Part shown: positions 34,505 through 46,517 of the stretch, one piece after another
Position numbering within the stretch: the first letter of the stretch is position 1
Layout: every line of letters starts with the position of its first letter
Assembly (NCBI GenBank): GCA_963794215.1
Contig: CAWCCQ010000008.1
Location: 248,001-312,000, forward strand
Direction of reading: 5' to 3'
Origin: DATKRB01 sp963794215
GTDB taxonomy: Bacteria > Actinomycetota > Acidimicrobiia > Acidimicrobiales > RAAP-2
DNA length: 64,000 nt
Notes under the pieces: generated by a model
What the model was told of the DNA's origin: nothing
What the model saw: the letters and a program-made list of their open reading frames with translations, nothing else
Database searches by the model: none
Made by a program: the position numbers and the translations under genes

Positions 34505-34782
34505 CAGCGCCGCCCCGCCCGCTCTTGGCCCGCGTGGTAGCGGAAGGTCCTTGTGGGAGCGAACTCTCCCAGCTTGTGACCGACCATCGACTCGGTCACG
34601 TAGACCGGCACGTGGCGCCGTCCGTCGTGAACGGCGATCGTGTGGCCGACCATGTCCGGGATGATGGTCGATCGGCGGGACCAGGTCTTGATGACCCGCT
34701 TGTCCCCGCTGGCGTTGAGCTGGTCGACCTTCTTCAGCAAGTGGTCGTCGACGAACGGGCCCTTCTTGAGACTACGCGGCAT
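34504..34782 (-). CDS. rpsS: 30S ribosomal protein S19
   Basis: 92 residues: MPRSLKKGPFVDDHLLKKVD, RRSTIIPDMVGHTIAVHDGR and GHKLGEFAPTRTFRYH. Fifteen bases after rplB, overlapping rplV. Confidence 0.97.
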   Translation of the reverse strand: MPRSLKKGPFVDDHLLKKVDQLNASGDKRVIKTWSRRSTIIPDMVGHTIAVHDGRRHVPVYVTESMVGHKLGEFAPTRTFRYHAGQERAGRR

Positions 34783-34797
34783 GACCGAAACCCCTGG

Positions 34798-35634
34798 CTA
34801 CCTTCGGGCGCCGCGCGTGCGGCGGCGGCGGACGATCAACTTGTCGGAGTCCTTGTGGCGGGCCCGGGTGCGTCCCTCCGGCTGGCCCCAGGGGGACACC
34901 GGATGCCGGCCGCCCGAGGACTTGCCCTCGCCACCGCCGAGCGGGTGGTCCACGGGGTTCATCGCCACGCCACGGGTTTGGGGTCGTACGCCCTTCCACC
35001 GGTTTCGGCCGGCCTTGCCGATCTTCACCAGCTCGGCCTCGGCGTTCCCCACGACGCCCAGAGTCGCTCGGCAGTCGATGGAGACGCGGCGCATTTCGGT
35101 CGAAGGCAGTCGCAACGTAGCGAACAGGCCCTCTTTGGCCACCAACTGGATGCTCATTCCCGCACCACGGGCGAGCTTGCCGCCACCGCCTGGTCGAAGC
35201 TCGACGTTGTGGATCACGGCGCCCACCGGGATATACCGCATGGGTAGCGCGTTACCCACACGGATCTCGGCACCCTGGCCGCTCTGGAGCCGGTCACCCA
35301 CCTTCACCCCGGCTGGCGCCAGGATGTACCGCTTCTCCCCATCGAGGTAGTGCAACAGGGCAATCCGTGCGTTGCGGCTCGGGTCGTACTCGATCTGGGC
35401 CACCTTGGCCGGAACGCCATCCTTGTCCCGTCGGAAGTCCACGATCCGGTACTGGCGCTTGTGACCCCCGCCGCGGTGACGGGCCGTCTTGCGACCCAAG
35501 TTGTTCCGGCCCCCAGAGCCGGGGTTCGAGGCCAGCAGGGAACGCTCCGGTCGGTCGCGCGTGATCTCGGCGAAGTCGGACACCGTCTGGAAACGGCGGC
35601 CTGGACTGGTGGGTTTGCGTGAACGAAGGGGCAT
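34798..35634 (-). CDS. rplB: 50S ribosomal protein L2
   Basis: 278 residues. RKTARHRGGGHKRQYRIVDF, GKAGRNRWKGVRPQTRGVAM and NPVDHPLGGGEGKSSGGRHP (peptidyl-transferase-proximal histidine region) are all intact. Start ATG at 35634. Located in the S10 operon between rplW and rpsS. Confidence 0.97.
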   Translation of the reverse strand: MPLRSRKPTSPGRRFQTVSDFAEITRDRPERSLLASNPGSGGRNNLGRKTARHRGGGHKRQYRIVDFRRDKDGVPAKVAQIEYDPSRNARIALLHYLDGEKRYILAPAGVKVGDRLQSGQGAEIRVGNALPMRYIPVGAVIHNVELRPGGGGKLARGAGMSIQLVAKEGLFATLRLPSTEMRRVSIDCRATLGVVGNAEAELVKIGKAGRNRWKGVRPQTRGVAMNPVDHPLGGGEGKSSGGRHPVSPWGQPEGRTRARHKDSDKLIVRRRRTRGARR

Positions 35635-35648
35635 GAATGGTCCTCGGC

Positions 35649-35939
35649 TCAGCTCTCGAAGAGGTCGATCTTGTCGCCGACGTGGAGGGTCACGATGGCC
35701 CGCTTCGTCGAAGGGCGGTGTCCGACGATGTTGGTCCGGCGGTTGCGGGTCGCCTTTCCCTTTCGATTGAGCGTGTTCACCTTGTCCACCCGGACGCCGA
35801 AGGCCTGCTCCACCGCTTGGCGCACCTCAATCTTGGTCGCCCGAGGATCGACGACGAACACGTACACGTTGCGGTCCATCAGGGCGTAGGACTTCTCTGA
35901 CACGACCGGTCGTATGAGGACGGAGAGGGCGTCACGCAT
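35649..35939 (-). CDS. rplW: 50S ribosomal protein L23
   Basis: 96 residues starting MRDALSVLIRPVVSEKSYAL, then VDPRATKIEVRQAVEQAFGV. L23 is the tunnel-exit docking site for trigger factor and SRP. The ATG at 35939 lies inside the last codons of rplD (eight-base overlap). Confidence 0.96.
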   Translation of the reverse strand: MRDALSVLIRPVVSEKSYALMDRNVYVFVVDPRATKIEVRQAVEQAFGVRVDKVNTLNRKGKATRNRRTNIVGHRPSTKRAIVTLHVGDKIDLFES

Positions 35940-36723
35940 CGGTGGTCTCCTCATCGGTCGCAGCGGCCTGGGCGTCGGAGCTCGCCACCTCACCTGGTGT
36001 GTCATCGGCGGCCCCACCAACTGGGTCCGCGGTGCCATCGGCACCCGGACCACCCGGCAGGGTCCGGTCGGTGAAGACCACCCAGTCGTTGCGCAGCACG
36101 TCGTAGGCCGACAACTCTCCGACGACCACGAGCTGGACGTCGGGCAGGTTGGCGAACGACCGCCGGGCGGCGTCGTCGTCCGGACTGAGCACGACCAAGA
36201 CCTTTCCGTGGAGTGCCAGGGCGTTCAACGCGCTCAGCGCCTCTTTGGTGCGGGGTGCCTCCCAAGACCAACGGTCTACGAGCGCTACCTGACCCTCGGC
36301 GGCGCGATCCGACAGGGCCGAGCAGAGCGCGAGACGGACCATCTTCTTCGGCGTCCGTTGCCGGTAGCTCCGAGGCTTCGGTCCGAGGGCGATGCCACCG
36401 CCCGACCAGTGCGGGGCACGGGTCGATCCCTGGCGGGCACGACCGGTCCCCTTCTGGCGAAACGGCTTCGCCCCGCCGCCGCGGACCTCGGCCCGTGTCT
36501 TGGTCGATTGGGTCCCGGCGCGGGCGGCGGCCAACTGCGCGGTAACCACCTGGTGCAGCACCGCGGTGTTGGGCACGATGCCGAAGATCTCCGCGTCGAG
36601 CTCCACCGAACCCAAGTCCTTACCCGCCAGGTCTCGCCGGACGACCGTGCGTGCCTCGGGAGTGGGCCGTTCCTTGCGCCGCGGACCTCGCGCTCGGATG
36701 CCCGGGACTTCAGCGATGGTCAT
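35932..36723 (-). CDS. rplD: 50S ribosomal protein L4 with an acidic Ala/Asp tail
   Basis: 263 residues. The L4 tunnel loop KTRAEVRGGGAKPFRQKGTG is followed by RQGSTRAPHWSGGGIALGPK. After the usual end (VVFTDRTL) about 45 residues rich in Gly, Ala and Asp follow, ending TDEETTDA. Start ATG at 36723 overlaps the rplC stop. Confidence 0.95.
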   Translation of the reverse strand: MTIAEVPGIRARGPRRKERPTPEARTVVRRDLAGKDLGSVELDAEIFGIVPNTAVLHQVVTAQLAAARAGTQSTKTRAEVRGGGAKPFRQKGTGRARQGSTRAPHWSGGGIALGPKPRSYRQRTPKKMVRLALCSALSDRAAEGQVALVDRWSWEAPRTKEALSALNALALHGKVLVVLSPDDDAARRSFANLPDVQLVVVGELSAYDVLRNDWVVFTDRTLPGGPGADGTADPVGGAADDTPGEVASSDAQAAATDEETTDA

Positions 36724-37382
36724 CGGATGCTCCCCGCCTTGGGTGATGGAGCCTTCACCGAGTTCCGAAGCACGACCATCCCGCCGCGCGAACCGGGGAT
36801 CGCGCCCTTCACCAGCAGGAGCTGCCGTTCGGCATCGGCGGCCACGATCTGGAGGTTGAGGGCCGTCACCTGTCCGCCACCCGTACGCCCGGCCATTCGC
36901 GTCCCTTTGAACACACGTGACGGCGTCGCGCACGCGCCAACCGAACCAGGAGCTCGGTGGTGCTTGTGGTTGCCGTGGGAGGCACCCTGTCCTTTGAAGT
37001 TGTGGCGCTTCATCCCCCCGGCGAATCCCTTGCCCTTGCTGACCGCGGTGGCGTCCACCCGGTCGCCAGGCGACCACCAGTCGGGGGTCAGCTCTTGGCC
37101 GACCACGAACTCGCTCACGTCATCGAGCCGGAGCTCGACCAGGCGCCGACCCGGGTCGACCCCCGCGTGCTCGTAGTGCCCCAGCTCCGGTTTGGTCAGG
37201 GTGGACGAGCGCCGGAAACCCCAGGTGACCTGGAGCGCGGCGTAGCCGTCGTGCTCAGGTGTCTTGACCTGCACCACCCGGACGGGCGCGACCCGAACCA
37301 CCGTCACTGGGACGGAGCGGTTCTGGTCGTCCCAGATCTGGGTCATGCCGACCTTCTCGCCGACGATCGCCTTGGTTGCCAC
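36720..37382 (-). CDS. rplC: 50S ribosomal protein L3
   Basis: 220 residues: AIVGEKVGMTQIWDDQNRSV, KGKGFAGGMKRHNFKGQGAS (containing the glutamine normally methylated) and MAGRTGGGQVTALNLQIV. GTG start at 37382. Separated from rpsJ by a 263-base gap with no visible gene, so it may have its own promoter. Confidence 0.97.
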   Translation of the reverse strand: MATKAIVGEKVGMTQIWDDQNRSVPVTVVRVAPVRVVQVKTPEHDGYAALQVTWGFRRSSTLTKPELGHYEHAGVDPGRRLVELRLDDVSEFVVGQELTPDWWSPGDRVDATAVSKGKGFAGGMKRHNFKGQGASHGNHKHHRAPGSVGACATPSRVFKGTRMAGRTGGGQVTALNLQIVAADAERQLLLVKGAIPGSRGGMVVLRNSVKAPSPKAGSIR

Positions 37383-37645
37383 GTTCTTGGGTTCTCCTGA
37401 TCGTGTCCACGGCTGCCCGTGTGCACGCCAACGCTCCGCCCGGGATCCCCGAGCGGAGCGCTCGAATGTTGCGGTCCAAGGTCCCCGCCGACCCGACAGC
37501 CGGGCGGGCGCTCGAACACGTCCGTTGTGGTTCTGGCACCGGAGGACCGGGCCTAGGGCCGGAAATGGCCCGAGAGACGACGCTACACCATCCTCACAAA
37601 GATTTCCAGAGCCCCCGTGCGTCCGACCGCGCGGCTCCGGCTCGG

Positions 37646-37972
37646 TCAGGCGTTCTGGATCTTGATCTCGATGTCGACGCCGGCGGGCAGGTCGAGACGC
37701 TGCAGTGAGTCCACGGTCTTGGGCGTGTGCTCGACAATGTCGACCAGGCGCTTGTGCACGCGCATCTCGAAATGCTCGCGGCTGTCCTTGTACTTGTGCG
37801 GGGAACGGATGACCGTGTACCGGTGCTTGTCGGTGGGCAGAGGCACCGGCCCCTGAACCTTCGCCTGGGTGCGCAAGACAGTTTGGACGATCTTCTCGGT
37901 CGATTGATCGAGAATCTCGTGGTCATAGGCTTTCAGGCGAATCCTGATCTTCTGTCGTGGCGCGTCGGGCAT
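37646..37972 (-). CDS. rpsJ: 30S ribosomal protein S10
   Basis: 108 residues: KIRIRLKAYDHEILDQSTEK, VPLPTDKHRYTVIRSPHKYK and DSREHFEMRVHKRL. Also NusE in antitermination. It follows tuf by 56 bases and leads the S10 operon. Confidence 0.97.
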   Translation of the reverse strand: MPDAPRQKIRIRLKAYDHEILDQSTEKIVQTVLRTQAKVQGPVPLPTDKHRYTVIRSPHKYKDSREHFEMRVHKRLVDIVEHTPKTVDSLQRLDLPAGVDIEIKIQNA

Positions 37973-38028
37973 GGCGTCCTCTCGATGCTCGGGTCGTGTG
38001 CCGAGCGACCGCGGTGAATAGTGGGTCG

Positions 38029-39216
<1,188 letters not shown>

Positions 39217-39334
39217 CTGCGGGACCACTCCCTGATCTCGGACGGGACCTCTTCGGGCCCGCCGCGGCGGTCGCCCGCCGCTTCTTCGTTGCCTGTACCA
39301 CCGGCGGTGTCGTCGGGGTCAGCTGTTGGTGCGT

Positions 39335-39351
39335 GGCCGGACAAGCCGGCC
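39335..39351 (-). terminator. Hairpin between fusA and tuf
   Basis: GGCCGG and CCGGCC flank five bases just after the fusA stop, in the 139-base gap before tuf. No T-run follows. It may be a partial terminator or mRNA-processing site allowing separate tuf expression. Inference only. Confidence 0.3.
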
Positions 39352-39355
39352 CCGC

Positions 39356-41454
<2,099 letters not shown>

Positions 41455-41475
41455 GGTGCTCCACCTGAGCTACGC

Positions 41476-41946
41476 CTACCAGCGGTAGTGCGCGAAGGCC
41501 TTGTTGGACTCGGCCATCTTGTGCATGTCTTCGCGGCGCTTGACCGCCGCCCCGATGCCATTGGAGGCGTCGAGGATCTCGTTGGCCAGGCGCTCGGCCA
41601 TCGTCTTCTCGCGGCGCTGCTTGGAATAGCTGGTCAGCCAGCGGATCGCGAGGGTGGTCGCCCGCCGAGGGCGCACCTCCACGGGGACCTGATAGGTGGC
41701 GCCACCCACCCGCCGGCTCTTGACCTCGAGCTCGGGACGCGTGTTCTCCACCGCACGCTTCAACACGGCGACGGGATCCGAGCCGGCGCGCTCCTGGACG
41801 AGGTCCAGCGCGCCATAGACGATGCGCTCGGCCAGGGTCCGCTTCCCCCGACTCAGCACCTTATTGACCACCTGGGTAACGAGCACCGACCGGTGGATCG
41901 GGTCGGGCTGCAGGTCGCGGCGTTGCGCCGGTCCGTTGCGGGGCAT
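41476..41946 (-). CDS. rpsG: 30S ribosomal protein S7
   Basis: 156 residues starting MPRNGPAQRRDLQPDPIHRS, with RRVGGATYQVPVEVRPRRAT and the C-terminal HKMAESNKAFAHYRW. ATG at 41946, one base after the rpsL stop. Confidence 0.97.
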   Translation of the reverse strand: MPRNGPAQRRDLQPDPIHRSVLVTQVVNKVLSRGKRTLAERIVYGALDLVQERAGSDPVAVLKRAVENTRPELEVKSRRVGGATYQVPVEVRPRRATTLAIRWLTSYSKQRREKTMAERLANEILDASNGIGAAVKRREDMHKMAESNKAFAHYRW

Positions 41947-41947
41947 G

Positions 41948-42319
41948 TCAGGACTCCTTCTTCGCGCCGTAACGGCTGCGCGCCTGGCTGCGCTCGCGCA
42001 CACCGGAGGTGTCGAGCGCGCCGCGGATCACCTTGTAGCGGACACCGGGCAGGTCCTTCACCCGCCCGCCGCGCACGAGCACGATGGAGTGCTCCTGAAG
42101 GTTGTGACCGACACCAGGGATGTATGCCGTCACCTCGGCCCCGCTCGTGAGGCGAACGCGGGCAACCTTCCGGAGCGCCGAGTTCGGCTTCTTCGGTGTG
42201 GTCGTGTAGACGCGCGTGCACACTCCCCGTCGCTGGGGTGCTCCCCGCAACGCGGGGGTCTTGGTCTTGGACTCCTTGGCCTGCCGTCCCTTGCGGACCA
42301 GCTGGGCAATCGTGGGCAC
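41948..42319 (-). CDS. rpsL: 30S ribosomal protein S12
   Basis: 123 residues: MPTIAQLVRKGRQAKESKTK, TTTPKKPNSALRKVARVRLT and LVRGGRVKDLPGVRYKVIRG. The lysines at the two streptomycin-resistance sites (TPKKPNS and RVKDLPG) are wild type. GTG start at 42319; first gene of the str operon. Confidence 0.97.
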   Translation of the reverse strand: MPTIAQLVRKGRQAKESKTKTPALRGAPQRRGVCTRVYTTTPKKPNSALRKVARVRLTSGAEVTAYIPGVGHNLQEHSIVLVRGGRVKDLPGVRYKVIRGALDTSGVRERSQARSRYGAKKES

Positions 42320-42399
42320 GCGCTACCTCTAGGGGCTAAGTGGGGATAACTACCGGAATACCAGACGGCGCGCATCGCGCAAAGCCGGACGGCAGCACC

Positions 42400-42428
42400 A
42401 TGCTAGGGCACCCGGGGGGACCGGGCAA
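42400..42428 (-). promoter_or_regulatory. Candidate promoter of the str operon
   Basis: On the minus strand TTGCCC, a 17-base spacer and TAGCAT lie about 80 bases before the rpsL start in the 160-base rpoC-rpsL gap. The spacing is ideal and the -10 fits TAnnnT, but this is from inspection alone. Confidence 0.4.
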
Positions 42429-42479
42429 GCGGTCCACCCGGATGTCCATCGCATCAACGGACGGCCGGTGGCGAGCAGG

Positions 42480-45400
42480 TCACGCTCCCGCCTCGATCGG
42501 GCCTCGCTCCAGCCCTTCCGGAGCGCCGACCGAGCCGTCACCCTCGCCCGACGGCGCCGCCCCGAGCCAGCTGGCGTCGATGGAGGCGTCATAAGGCTCG
42601 TCGCCGATCCCGTCACCGCCCACGTCACGCAACCAGGCGGCGAGATCCTCGGTCTCGGACTGGCCGCCGCCGAGTGCCCAGAAGGGCAGCGCTTCGGCAT
42701 CGGGCATCTCGAGATTGATCGAGCGATAGCGTTCCATGCCGCTGCCGGCGGGGATCAGCTTGCCGATGATGATGTTCTCCTTGAGCCCGAAGAGCTGGTC
42801 GGAGCGTCCTTCGATGGCTGCTTCGGTCAGGACCCGGGTGGTCTCTTGGAACGAGGCCGCCGACAGCCAACTGTCGGTGGCCAACGAGGCCTTGGTGATC
42901 CCCATCAGCTCGGGGCGGCCTTCGGCGGGACGCCTACCCTCCTCCACCAATCGGCGGTTGACCTCGGCGTAGATCTGGCTGTCGACCCGCTCGCCGGGCA
43001 AGAAGGGCGCATCACCAGGCTCGGCCACGAGCACCCGCCGGAGCATCTGGCGGACGATCAGCTCGATGTGCTTGTCGTGGATGGACACGCCCTGATCCCG
43101 GTAGACCTTCTGGACCTCTTCGACGAGGTACTGCTGGGTCTCACGGATGCCCTTGACTTCCAAGAGCTCCTTGGGATCCTTGGGGCCCTCGACAAGCGCG
43201 TCGCCCGCGGAGACTTCCTGACCGTCGGTCACCTCGAGGTGCGCCCGGACGGCGACCACGACCGACTCCTCGGTCCCGTCGTCGGCGACCACCGTGATGC
43301 GGCGGCCGTTCTCCTCGTCCTCGATCCGAACCAGTCCGGTGTGGCGAGCCAGCACCGCCGCACCCTTCGGGGTACGGGCCTCGAAGAGCTCGACGACCCG
43401 GGGGAGCCCGTGGGTGATGTCCTCACCGACGATGCCTCCCGTGTGGAAGGTCCGCATGGTGAGCTGGGTACCGGGCTCACCGATGGACTGGGCGGCGATC
43501 ACGCCGACTGCCTCACCGAGTTCGATCATCTTGCCCGTGGCCAACGACTGGCCGTAGCAGGCCGCGCAGATTCCGTGCGCCGCCTCACAGGTCAGCACCG
43601 AACGGACCCGGATGCGGCTCACCGCGGGATCGTCACGCAGCTGCCCGACGACCTCGTCGGTCAGCAGCGTTCCCGGCTCGAACGTGGTCTTGTCCGACAA
43701 CGTCACCGGCTCGACGAGCAGCCGGCCGTAGGCCCGCGTCTCGAGGTAGCTGCGGCGTCCCGGACCGTCGGGCTCGACGTCCTCGATCCAGATGCCCCGG
43801 ACTGTGCCACAGTCATCCTCGCGGACGATGAGCTCCTGGGCGACGTCGACCAGACGGCGGGTCAAATACCCCGAGTCAGCGGTGCGCAATGCGGTGTCGG
43901 CCAAACCCTTGCGGGCCCCGTGGGTAGAGATGAAGTACTCCAGCACCGTGAGGCCCTCACGGAAGGAGGACTTGATCGGGCGGGGGATCATCTCACCCCG
44001 GGGGTTGGAGACCAGGCCCTTCATGCCGGCGATCTGACGTATCTGCTGCGCGTTCCCGCGGGCGCCCGAGTCCACCATCATGTCCAGAGGGTTGAACGAA
44101 AGGGTCGAGAGCGTCTGCTCCATGGCCCGACCGACCTCGGAGTTAGCCGAGGTCCATATCTCGATCTCCTTCTGGCGCCGTTCGTCGTCGGTGATGATGC
44201 CCCGCTTGAACTGGCTCTCAGCCTTCTCCGCCTCCTTCTCGTAGCGGTCGAGGATCGACTGCTTTTCGGGTGGTGTGCGGACGTCGTCGATGGAGATGGT
44301 GAGACCCGACTGGGCGGCGAAGCGGAAGCCGAGCGCCTTGATGGCGTCCAGACTGGCGGCCACCACGTGCTTGGGGTGCGCGGCGGCCAGTTCCTCGACG
44401 ATCACCGCGATCGGCACGTTGCGCTTCCCCACCACGTCGTTCACATACCCGAAGCCCTCGGGCAGCGCCTCGTTGAGGAAAACCCTGCCCGGAGTGGTCT
44501 CTACGGTGAGCGACTGATCCCCATCGGCGGAGAACCCAGCTGCCTCCAGCCGGTCCGCCAGGGATGAACCGGGCAGGGGGCGCAGGGTGATGCGCGCGTG
44601 GAGGTCCACGTCACCTGAGTCGAACGCGGCCTGGATCTCGTGCGAGTGACGGAAGGCTCGACCTTCGCCCTTGGCTCCTTCAACCGCGAGCGTGAGGTAG
44701 TAGGCACCGAACACCATGTCCTGGGTCGGCACCGTGATCGGACGACCGGTCGCCGGCGACAGGATGTTGTTGGCCGACAACATCAAAACCCTGGCCTCGG
44801 CCTGCGCTTCGGCCGACAACGGCAGGTGGACAGCCATCTGGTCACCGTCGAAGTCGGCGTTGAAGGCCGTGCACACGAGGGGATGGACCTGGATGGCCTT
44901 CCCTTCAACGAGCACCGGCTCGAAGGCCTGTATGCCCAGGCGGTGCAGGGTGGGTGCCCGGTTCAACAAGACCGGATGCTCGCGGATCACGCCTTCGAGC
45001 ACGTCCCACACCTGTGGCCGACGTCGTTCGACCATGCGCTTGGCCGACTTGATGTTCTGGGCGAGCTCGGCATCGACAAGCCGCTTCATGACGAAGGGCT
45101 TGAAGAGCTCGAGCGCCATCAGCTTGGGCAGCCCGCACTGGTGCAGCTGGAGCGTCGGGCCGATCACGATGACCGACCGGCCCGAGTAGTCCACACGCTT
45201 GCCCAACAGGTTCTGACGGAACCGGCCCTGCTTGCCCTTCAACATATCCGAGAGGCTCTTGAGTGGGCGATTGCCCGGACCGGTGACCGGTCGGCCGCGC
45301 CGGCCGTTGTCGAAGAGCGCGTCCACCGCCTCTTGGAGCATCCGCTTCTCGTTGTTGATGATGATCTCGGGCGCGCCGAGGTCGAGCAGGCGCTTCAGGC

Positions 45401-46517
45401 GGTTGTTGCGGTTGATTACCCGCCGGTACAGGTCATTGAGGTCCGAGGTGGCAAAGCGTCCGCCGTCGAGTTGCACCATGGGCCGCAAGTCGGGCGGGAT
45501 CACGGGAACGGCTTCGAGGATCATCGCCCGCGGGTCGTTGACCCGGCGGCCGTGATCGTCGCGTCGGTTGAAGGCGGTGACGATCTTGAGGCGCTTGATG
45601 ACCTTCTGTCGCCGCTGGGTCGAGAGCGGACGCCGGCCGTCGGCTGCGTCGATCATCTCGCGCAGCTTGATCTCCTCAGCGTCGAGGTCGATCCGGTCGA
45701 TGAGGCGCTGGATGGTCTCGGCGCCCATGCCTCCCTCGAAGTACTCGTCATAGCGGACACGCAATTCGCGCCAGAGAAGCTCGTCCTCGATGATCTTGCG
45801 GGCGTGGAGGTTGCGGAATTCGTCGAGCGCGCGCTGGGCCAGCTCGATCTCGTCCTGCGAACGCTCGCGCTGGGCGCCGATCTCCTTTTCGGCGGCCCGC
45901 TGGCGTGCCTTCACTTCCGCGTCGCGGGCGCCCTCCTTCTCGAGCTGGGCCAGCTCCTCCTCGAGCGCCTTGAAGCGCCGGTCGATCTCGAGATCGCGGC
46001 GTCGCTCGATATCGGCGACCTCTTCGAGCAGCTCCGCCTCGAGATTGGGCAAATCTTCGTGCCGCTTCTCCTCGTCGACCCAAGTCACCAGGTTGGCTGC
46101 GAAGTAGATGACCTTCTCGAGCTGCTTGGCCTTCAGCTCCTCACGTGCCTCGGTGCCCATCAGCAGGTACGCAAGCCAGCTCCTGGTGCCGCGCAGGTAC
46201 CAGATGTGCACCACGGGCGCCGCCAGCTCGATGTGACCCATCCGCTCGCGGCGGACCTTGGAGCGGGTCACCTCCACCCCACAGCGCTCACAGATGATGC
46301 CCTTGAACCGGACCCGCTTGTACTTGCCGCAGTAGCACTCCCAGTCCTTGGTGGGACCGAAAATCTTCTCGCAGAACAAGCCGTCCTTCTCAGGGCGAAG
46401 TGTCCGGTAGTTGATCGTCTCGGGCTTCTTCACCTCACCGTTGGACCACCCCCGGATGGAGTCCCCAGTTGCCAGGCCGATCCGCAATTGGTCGAACGTG
46501 TTCACGTCCAGCGCCAT
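42480..46517 (-). CDS. rpoC: DNA-directed RNA polymerase beta' subunit
   Basis: 1345 residues. N-terminal zinc finger CYCGKYKRVRFKGIICERCG, catalytic NADFDGDQMAVHLPLS, and the second zinc site with CEAAHGICAACYGQSL. The ATG at 46517 overlaps the rpoB TAA (TAATG). The coiled-coil-rich insertion of about 70 Glu/Arg-rich residues near residues 140-240 is normal for actinobacteria. Confidence 0.98.
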   Translation of the reverse strand: MALDVNTFDQLRIGLATGDSIRGWSNGEVKKPETINYRTLRPEKDGLFCEKIFGPTKDWECYCGKYKRVRFKGIICERCGVEVTRSKVRRERMGHIELAAPVVHIWYLRGTRSWLAYLLMGTEAREELKAKQLEKVIYFAANLVTWVDEEKRHEDLPNLEAELLEEVADIERRRDLEIDRRFKALEEELAQLEKEGARDAEVKARQRAAEKEIGAQRERSQDEIELAQRALDEFRNLHARKIIEDELLWRELRVRYDEYFEGGMGAETIQRLIDRIDLDAEEIKLREMIDAADGRRPLSTQRRQKVIKRLKIVTAFNRRDDHGRRVNDPRAMILEAVPVIPPDLRPMVQLDGGRFATSDLNDLYRRVINRNNRLKRLLDLGAPEIIINNEKRMLQEAVDALFDNGRRGRPVTGPGNRPLKSLSDMLKGKQGRFRQNLLGKRVDYSGRSVIVIGPTLQLHQCGLPKLMALELFKPFVMKRLVDAELAQNIKSAKRMVERRRPQVWDVLEGVIREHPVLLNRAPTLHRLGIQAFEPVLVEGKAIQVHPLVCTAFNADFDGDQMAVHLPLSAEAQAEARVLMLSANNILSPATGRPITVPTQDMVFGAYYLTLAVEGAKGEGRAFRHSHEIQAAFDSGDVDLHARITLRPLPGSSLADRLEAAGFSADGDQSLTVETTPGRVFLNEALPEGFGYVNDVVGKRNVPIAVIVEELAAAHPKHVVAASLDAIKALGFRFAAQSGLTISIDDVRTPPEKQSILDRYEKEAEKAESQFKRGIITDDERRQKEIEIWTSANSEVGRAMEQTLSTLSFNPLDMMVDSGARGNAQQIRQIAGMKGLVSNPRGEMIPRPIKSSFREGLTVLEYFISTHGARKGLADTALRTADSGYLTRRLVDVAQELIVREDDCGTVRGIWIEDVEPDGPGRRSYLETRAYGRLLVEPVTLSDKTTFEPGTLLTDEVVGQLRDDPAVSRIRVRSVLTCEAAHGICAACYGQSLATGKMIELGEAVGVIAAQSIGEPGTQLTMRTFHTGGIVGEDITHGLPRVVELFEARTPKGAAVLARHTGLVRIEDEENGRRITVVADDGTEESVVVAVRAHLEVTDGQEVSAGDALVEGPKDPKELLEVKGIRETQQYLVEEVQKVYRDQGVSIHDKHIELIVRQMLRRVLVAEPGDAPFLPGERVDSQIYAEVNRRLVEEGRRPAEGRPELMGITKASLATDSWLSAASFQETTRVLTEAAIEGRSDQLFGLKENIIIGKLIPAGSGMERYRSINLEMPDAEALPFWALGGGQSETEDLAAWLRDVGGDGIGDEPYDASIDASWLGAAPSGEGDGSVGAPEGLERGPIEAGA

